A stretch of 10,514 nucleotides of DNA from Anaerolineales bacterium (GTDB taxonomy: Bacteria; Chloroflexota; Anaerolineae; Anaerolineales; UBA4823). Where the stretch lies: assembly GCA_020853835.1 (NCBI GenBank), contig JADYYC010000014.1, forward strand, positions 1 through 10,514, read 5' to 3'. Positions 8,832 to 10,514 of the stretch are shown here, piece after piece (position 1 is the stretch's first letter; every line of letters starts with the position of its first letter). A program made the position numbers and the translations under genes. Below the pieces are notes generated by a model that worked only from the letters and a program-made list of their open reading frames with translations, had not been told where the DNA came from and ran no database searches.

Positions 8832-9839
8832 ATGGCTCTGTTTTCAAGAGAGCTGGGGATTGACCTGGGCACCTTCTTCATTCGCGTTGCGGAGGGGAAT
8901 GAAGTCGTCCTCCAGGAGCCTACCGTCGCGGCGATTGTCATCGACGAGCAGAAGATGGTCGCCTGGGGTCAGGAGGCTCAGAACATGCTCGGCAAGGTGC
9001 CAGAATCGCTCGAGGTCACGCGCCCGCTGGAAAACGGGGTCATCGCCGACTACGAAGTGACCGAGTACATGCTCGCCGCGCTGCTTAAAAAGCTGACCGG
9101 CCCGCTGCGCATCTTCGGGCCGCGGGTCATGGTCACCGTGCCTTACGGCGTGACGAGCGTCGAGAGCCGGGCGGTGCACGAGGCAACCCTCCAGGCGGGC
9201 GGGCGCGAGGCTTATCTCGTCCAGCAGCCCCTGGCGGCTGCGCTGGGCGTAGACCTGCCGATCGGCACGCCCTCGGGGAACATGCTGATCTGCCTTGGAG
9301 GGGGGTCGACCCAGGCGGCGGTTATGGCGATGTATGGCATCGTTTCGGCTGAGACGCTGCGCGCCGGGGGCATGTCGCTGGATGAAGCAATCGTCGGCTA
9401 TGTGCGCAAGAAATACGGGCTGATCATCGGCCAACTCACCGCCGAGCAGGTCAAGATCCGCATCGGCGCGGCCGTCCCGCAGGAAGAAGAACAATCGATT
9501 GAGATCCAGGGGCAGGACCAGGTAAACGGGCTGCCGCGCCCGGCCTCGCTCACCACCGGCGAGATCGTCGAAGCGCTGCGCGAGCCGCTGGGCAACATCA
9601 TCGACACCGCCCGGCGCGTGCTCGAAAAGACGCCCCCCGAACTGGTTTCGGACATCATCGACCGCGGCGTGGCGCTGACCGGCGGCGGGGCGATGTTGCG
9701 CGGCATCGACAAGCTCATGACCAAAGAGCTGGGCATCCCCGCCTACCGGGTGGACAACCCCATGATGTGCACGGCCCAGGGGGCGGCGCGCGCCCTGGAA
9801 ATGTACCCGGTCATCCGCCGCAACCTCCCCGCAGTTTAG
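8832..9839 (+). CDS. mreB: MreB/Mrl-family actin homologue with altered active site
   Basis: A 335-residue bacterial actin-fold protein clearly alignable end to end with MreB, the cytoskeletal ATPase that guides cell elongation under the membrane. Conserved parts include LGIDLGT (8-14), LENGVIADYEVTEYML (66-81), VPYGVTSVESRAVHEA (103-118), AEQVKIRIG (204-212), EKTPPELVSDIIDRG (265-279) and LTGGGAMLRGIDKL (282-295). Several nucleotide-handling residues differ from canonical MreB. DLGTANT is DLGTFFI (11-17), EEPMAAA is QQPLAAA (131-137) and DIGGGTTE is CLGGGSTQ (154-161). GGD is GGM (179-181). The adenine-side GGGALLR-like loop is kept. It may bind nucleotide poorly or not hydrolyse it. AAGGAG at 8812-8817 is 14 nt from the ATG, slightly far. 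It ends the atp transcript unit; mreC and mreD are not adjacent. Confidence 0.9.
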   Translation: MALFSRELGIDLGTFFIRVAEGNEVVLQEPTVAAIVIDEQKMVAWGQEAQNMLGKVPESLEVTRPLENGVIADYEVTEYMLAALLKKLTGPLRIFGPRVMVTVPYGVTSVESRAVHEATLQAGGREAYLVQQPLAAALGVDLPIGTPSGNMLICLGGGSTQAAVMAMYGIVSAETLRAGGMSLDEAIVGYVRKKYGLIIGQLTAEQVKIRIGAAVPQEEEQSIEIQGQDQVNGLPRPASLTTGEIVEALREPLGNIIDTARRVLEKTPPELVSDIIDRGVALTGGGAMLRGIDKLMTKELGIPAYRVDNPMMCTAQGAARALEMYPVIRRNLPAV

Positions 9840-9886
9840 TCACACTCCCCCGCTTCTGCTTTAGTCGTTTCGGGCATCTCTCTCTT

Positions 9887-9955
9887 GTCATTTCGAGCGC
9901 AGCGAGAAATCTTGGATAACGATGCCCAAGATTTCTCCTCGCTTCGCTCGTCGAA
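9887..9955. repeat. imperfect palindromic repeat, family 1 (GTCATTTCGA end)
   Basis: A left arm (9892-9915) and right arm (9926-9955) form an imperfect inverted repeat. Its core is a perfect 12-bp pair GAGAAATCTTGG (9904-9915) / CCAAGATTTCTC (9926-9937) with a 10-nt loop. The outer parts match with small indels: the right arm has extra CGA- and GAG-like triplets. The left end carries GTCATTTCGA (9887-9896). The expected complementary end TCGAAATGAC is missing here but occurs at 10127-10136 and again at 10153-10162. It resembles dispersed intergenic palindromes of environmental bacteria. No coding potential. Confidence 0.75.
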
Positions 9956-9965
9956 GAGGTGGTGG

Positions 9966-10012
9966 CCCTCACCCCGGCCCTCTCCCAAGGGGAGAGGGGG
10001 GAGGGGTGAGGG
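9966..10012. repeat. palindromic repeat, family 2 (CCCTCACCCC/CCCTCTCCC)
   Basis: CCCTCACCCC (9966-9975), GG, CCCTCTCCC (9978-9986), then GGGAGAGGG (9990-9998) and GGGGTGAGGG (10003-10012) form a two-step inverted repeat around a short A-containing loop. This purine/pyrimidine-biased palindrome type is common between genes in many GC-rich genomes. A second, half-truncated copy is at 10174-10209. Confidence 0.8.
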
Positions 10013-10039
10013 TGAGCGCGTCGAAACTCCTCTTTTGGA

Positions 10040-10069
10040 CACGGATTTCCACAGATTCACACGGATCGA
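10040..10069. repeat. three 10-bp tandem units (CACGGAT/CACAGAT)
   Basis: CACGGAT at 10040-10046, CACAGAT at 10050-10056 and CACGGAT at 10060-10066 recur with exactly 10-bp periodicity; the remaining three bases of each unit differ. The period equals about one helical turn. It lies between two palindromic repeats and resembles a dispersed intergenic repeat more than a regulator binding array. Confidence 0.65.
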
Positions 10070-10074
10070 GTTTA

Positions 10075-10111
10075 CAAGACTTCCGAAGTCTCGCAGACTT
10101 CGGAAGTCTTG
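10075..10111. repeat. perfect 17-bp nested palindrome
   Basis: CAAGACTTCCGAAGTCT (10075-10091) and its exact complement (10095-10111) are separated by CGC. Each arm is itself a palindrome: AGACTTC-C-GAAGTCT, 7+1+7. The element can therefore form one long stem or two small hairpins. Its 3' flank is AGGGCCTGAC with no T-run, so an intrinsic terminator is unlikely, although a strong cruciform or RNA stem could still slow polymerase leaving mreB. Confidence 0.85.
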
Positions 10112-10173
10112 AGGGCCTGACACGCGTCGAAATGACTTGATGGCTACAATTATCGAAATGACGAAACAGCGCC

Positions 10174-10209
10174 CCCTCTCCCGCTTGCGGGAGAGGGCCG
10201 GGGTGAGGG
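10174..10209. repeat. second, partial copy of palindromic repeat family 2
   Basis: CCCTCTCCCGC (10174-10184), TT, GCGGGAGAGGG (10187-10197) is a perfect 11-bp inverted repeat, followed by CC and GGGGTGAGGG (10200-10209). It matches the 9966-10012 element but lacks the left outer CCCTCACCCC arm, so the copy is half-truncated. Confidence 0.8.
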
Positions 10210-10210
10210 C

Positions 10211-10422
10211 TTAAATCCGCCCTCGCAACAATCTCATCGCAAAAATACCACCTCGCAAGAACATTTCACTTCCAATTATCCCCTCCGGCGGGTGATCACA
10301 AAATCACCCGTCTGGATTATCGGAAATAGCCCTGCTTTTACAGACCCTGGTTGATGACAATTTCGACCGTGTTTGGTAAATTTGAAGGTGGATGACCCGC
10401 AATTTTCGAGGCTGATTGCTCA
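10211..10422. other. AT-richer intergenic segment upstream of the 3' partial gene
   Basis: This segment has no open frame with recognisable protein. It is visibly richer in A and T than the genes before it. It holds a small hairpin (CGGGTGAT 10289-10296 with ATCACCCG 10303-10310, loop CACAAA; a G-T and a G-C pair extend it) and two CCTCGCAA copies exactly 30 bp apart (10221, 10251). A possible promoter lies at 10354-10382. Otherwise I see nothing. Confidence 0.5.
10354..10382 (+). promoter_or_regulatory. possible promoter of the 3' response-regulator-like gene
   Basis: ATGACA (10354-10359; 5 of 6 to the -35 consensus) and TAAATT (10377-10382; 4 of 6 to the -10 consensus) are 17 bp apart. A start near 10389 would give a leader of about 35 nt to the ATG at 10423. 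The -10 is weak. Confidence 0.35.
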
Positions 10423-10514
10423 ATGCACGCGCCAGACCCGCACAGAAATCGTCGAGTTTTGATCGCTTCCAGCCATGCGCTCTTTGGCCAGGGGCTGCGC
10501 AGCCTGCTGCAGGA
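10423..10514 (+). CDS. response-regulator receiver-like protein, 5' part only
   Basis: Thirty codons are visible before the window ends: an arginine-rich lead (MHAPDPHRNRR), then VLIASSHALFGQGLRSLLQ. This matches beta1-alpha1 of NarL/FixJ-type receiver domains, whose usual form is VLIADDHALFREGLRALL. The acidic pair that binds Mg2+ next to the phospho-acceptor aspartate is replaced by Ser-Ser (residues 16-17), so phosphorylation may be lost. The ATG is the only standard start before an in-frame stop at 10393-10395; CGAGG at 10407-10411 is a weak, distant Shine-Dalgarno. The rest of the gene, including any HTH output domain, lies outside the window. Confidence 0.6.
   Translation, partial: MHAPDPHRNRRVLIASSHALFGQGLRSLLQ

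Noticed and set aside
10075..10111. The 17-bp palindrome as an intrinsic terminator for mreB
   Set aside because: No T-run follows on either strand and it is 236 bp past the stop codon; the nested structure fits a repeat element better.
10221..10258. Two CCTCGCAA copies 30 bp apart as operator sites
   Set aside because: Only 8 bp, direct orientation, and far (about 130 bp) upstream of the candidate promoter; too weak to call.
9840..10422. A CRISPR array or small transposon in the repeat-rich gap
   Set aside because: There are no regularly spaced identical repeats with spacers and no transposase frame. The 10-bp ends at 9887 and 10127 are short and no target duplication is evident, so only a mosaic of non-coding repeats is supported.

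Overview
The window looks like chromosomal DNA from a GC-rich bacterium, most plausibly Chloroflexota (Anaerolineae-like). This placement rests on overall protein character, on an actinobacterial-type inositol-phosphate synthase in a genome with MreB and a bacterial F-type ATPase, and on palindromic repeat families of a kind I associate with such environmental genomes. It is an inference; no search was run. Almost all of the window is ordinary core genes on the + strand, tightly packed, with Shine-Dalgarno sites.

Layout. (1) Positions 8-82, minus strand: tRNA-Pro(CGG) with a strong sigma70-type promoter, divergent from everything else. (2) 246-1325: inositol-3-phosphate synthase (ino1) behind a -10-like box and a foldable leader. 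(3) 1426-3265: yebC-ruvC-ruvA, a compact unit (5-bp gap, then an ATGA overlap) with an extended -10 promoter; it serves translation of difficult sequences and Holliday-junction processing. ruvB is not here. (4) 3308-4162: proC (proline biosynthesis) with a TTG start. (5) 4267-9839: a new promoter (TAGACA-17-TATCAT) drives atpA-atpG-atpD-atpC, the F1 catalytic head of ATP synthase (alpha, gamma, beta, epsilon), followed 18 bp later by an MreB-like actin homologue. The Fo genes (a, c, b) and delta are not adjacent. (6) 9840-10422: a 583-bp gene-free stretch made of several palindromic or short repeats, then a more AT-rich promoter region. (7) 10423 to the edge: the first 30 codons of a response-regulator-like protein.

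Most unusual points. The MreB-like protein has lost most of the acidic phosphate/Mg/catalytic residues of its actin fold (EE to QQ, DIGGG to CLGGG, TTE to STQ, GGD to GGM, and FFI after DLGT) while keeping the overall fold and adenine-side motifs, which suggests a non-hydrolysing member. AtpA carries an internal insertion of roughly 40-50 residues in the loop before the GSLTALP motif. The F1 genes form a cluster separated from Fo and delta. The 3' intergenic region is a mosaic of repeat families. I found no defence system, CRISPR array, prophage or complete transposon.
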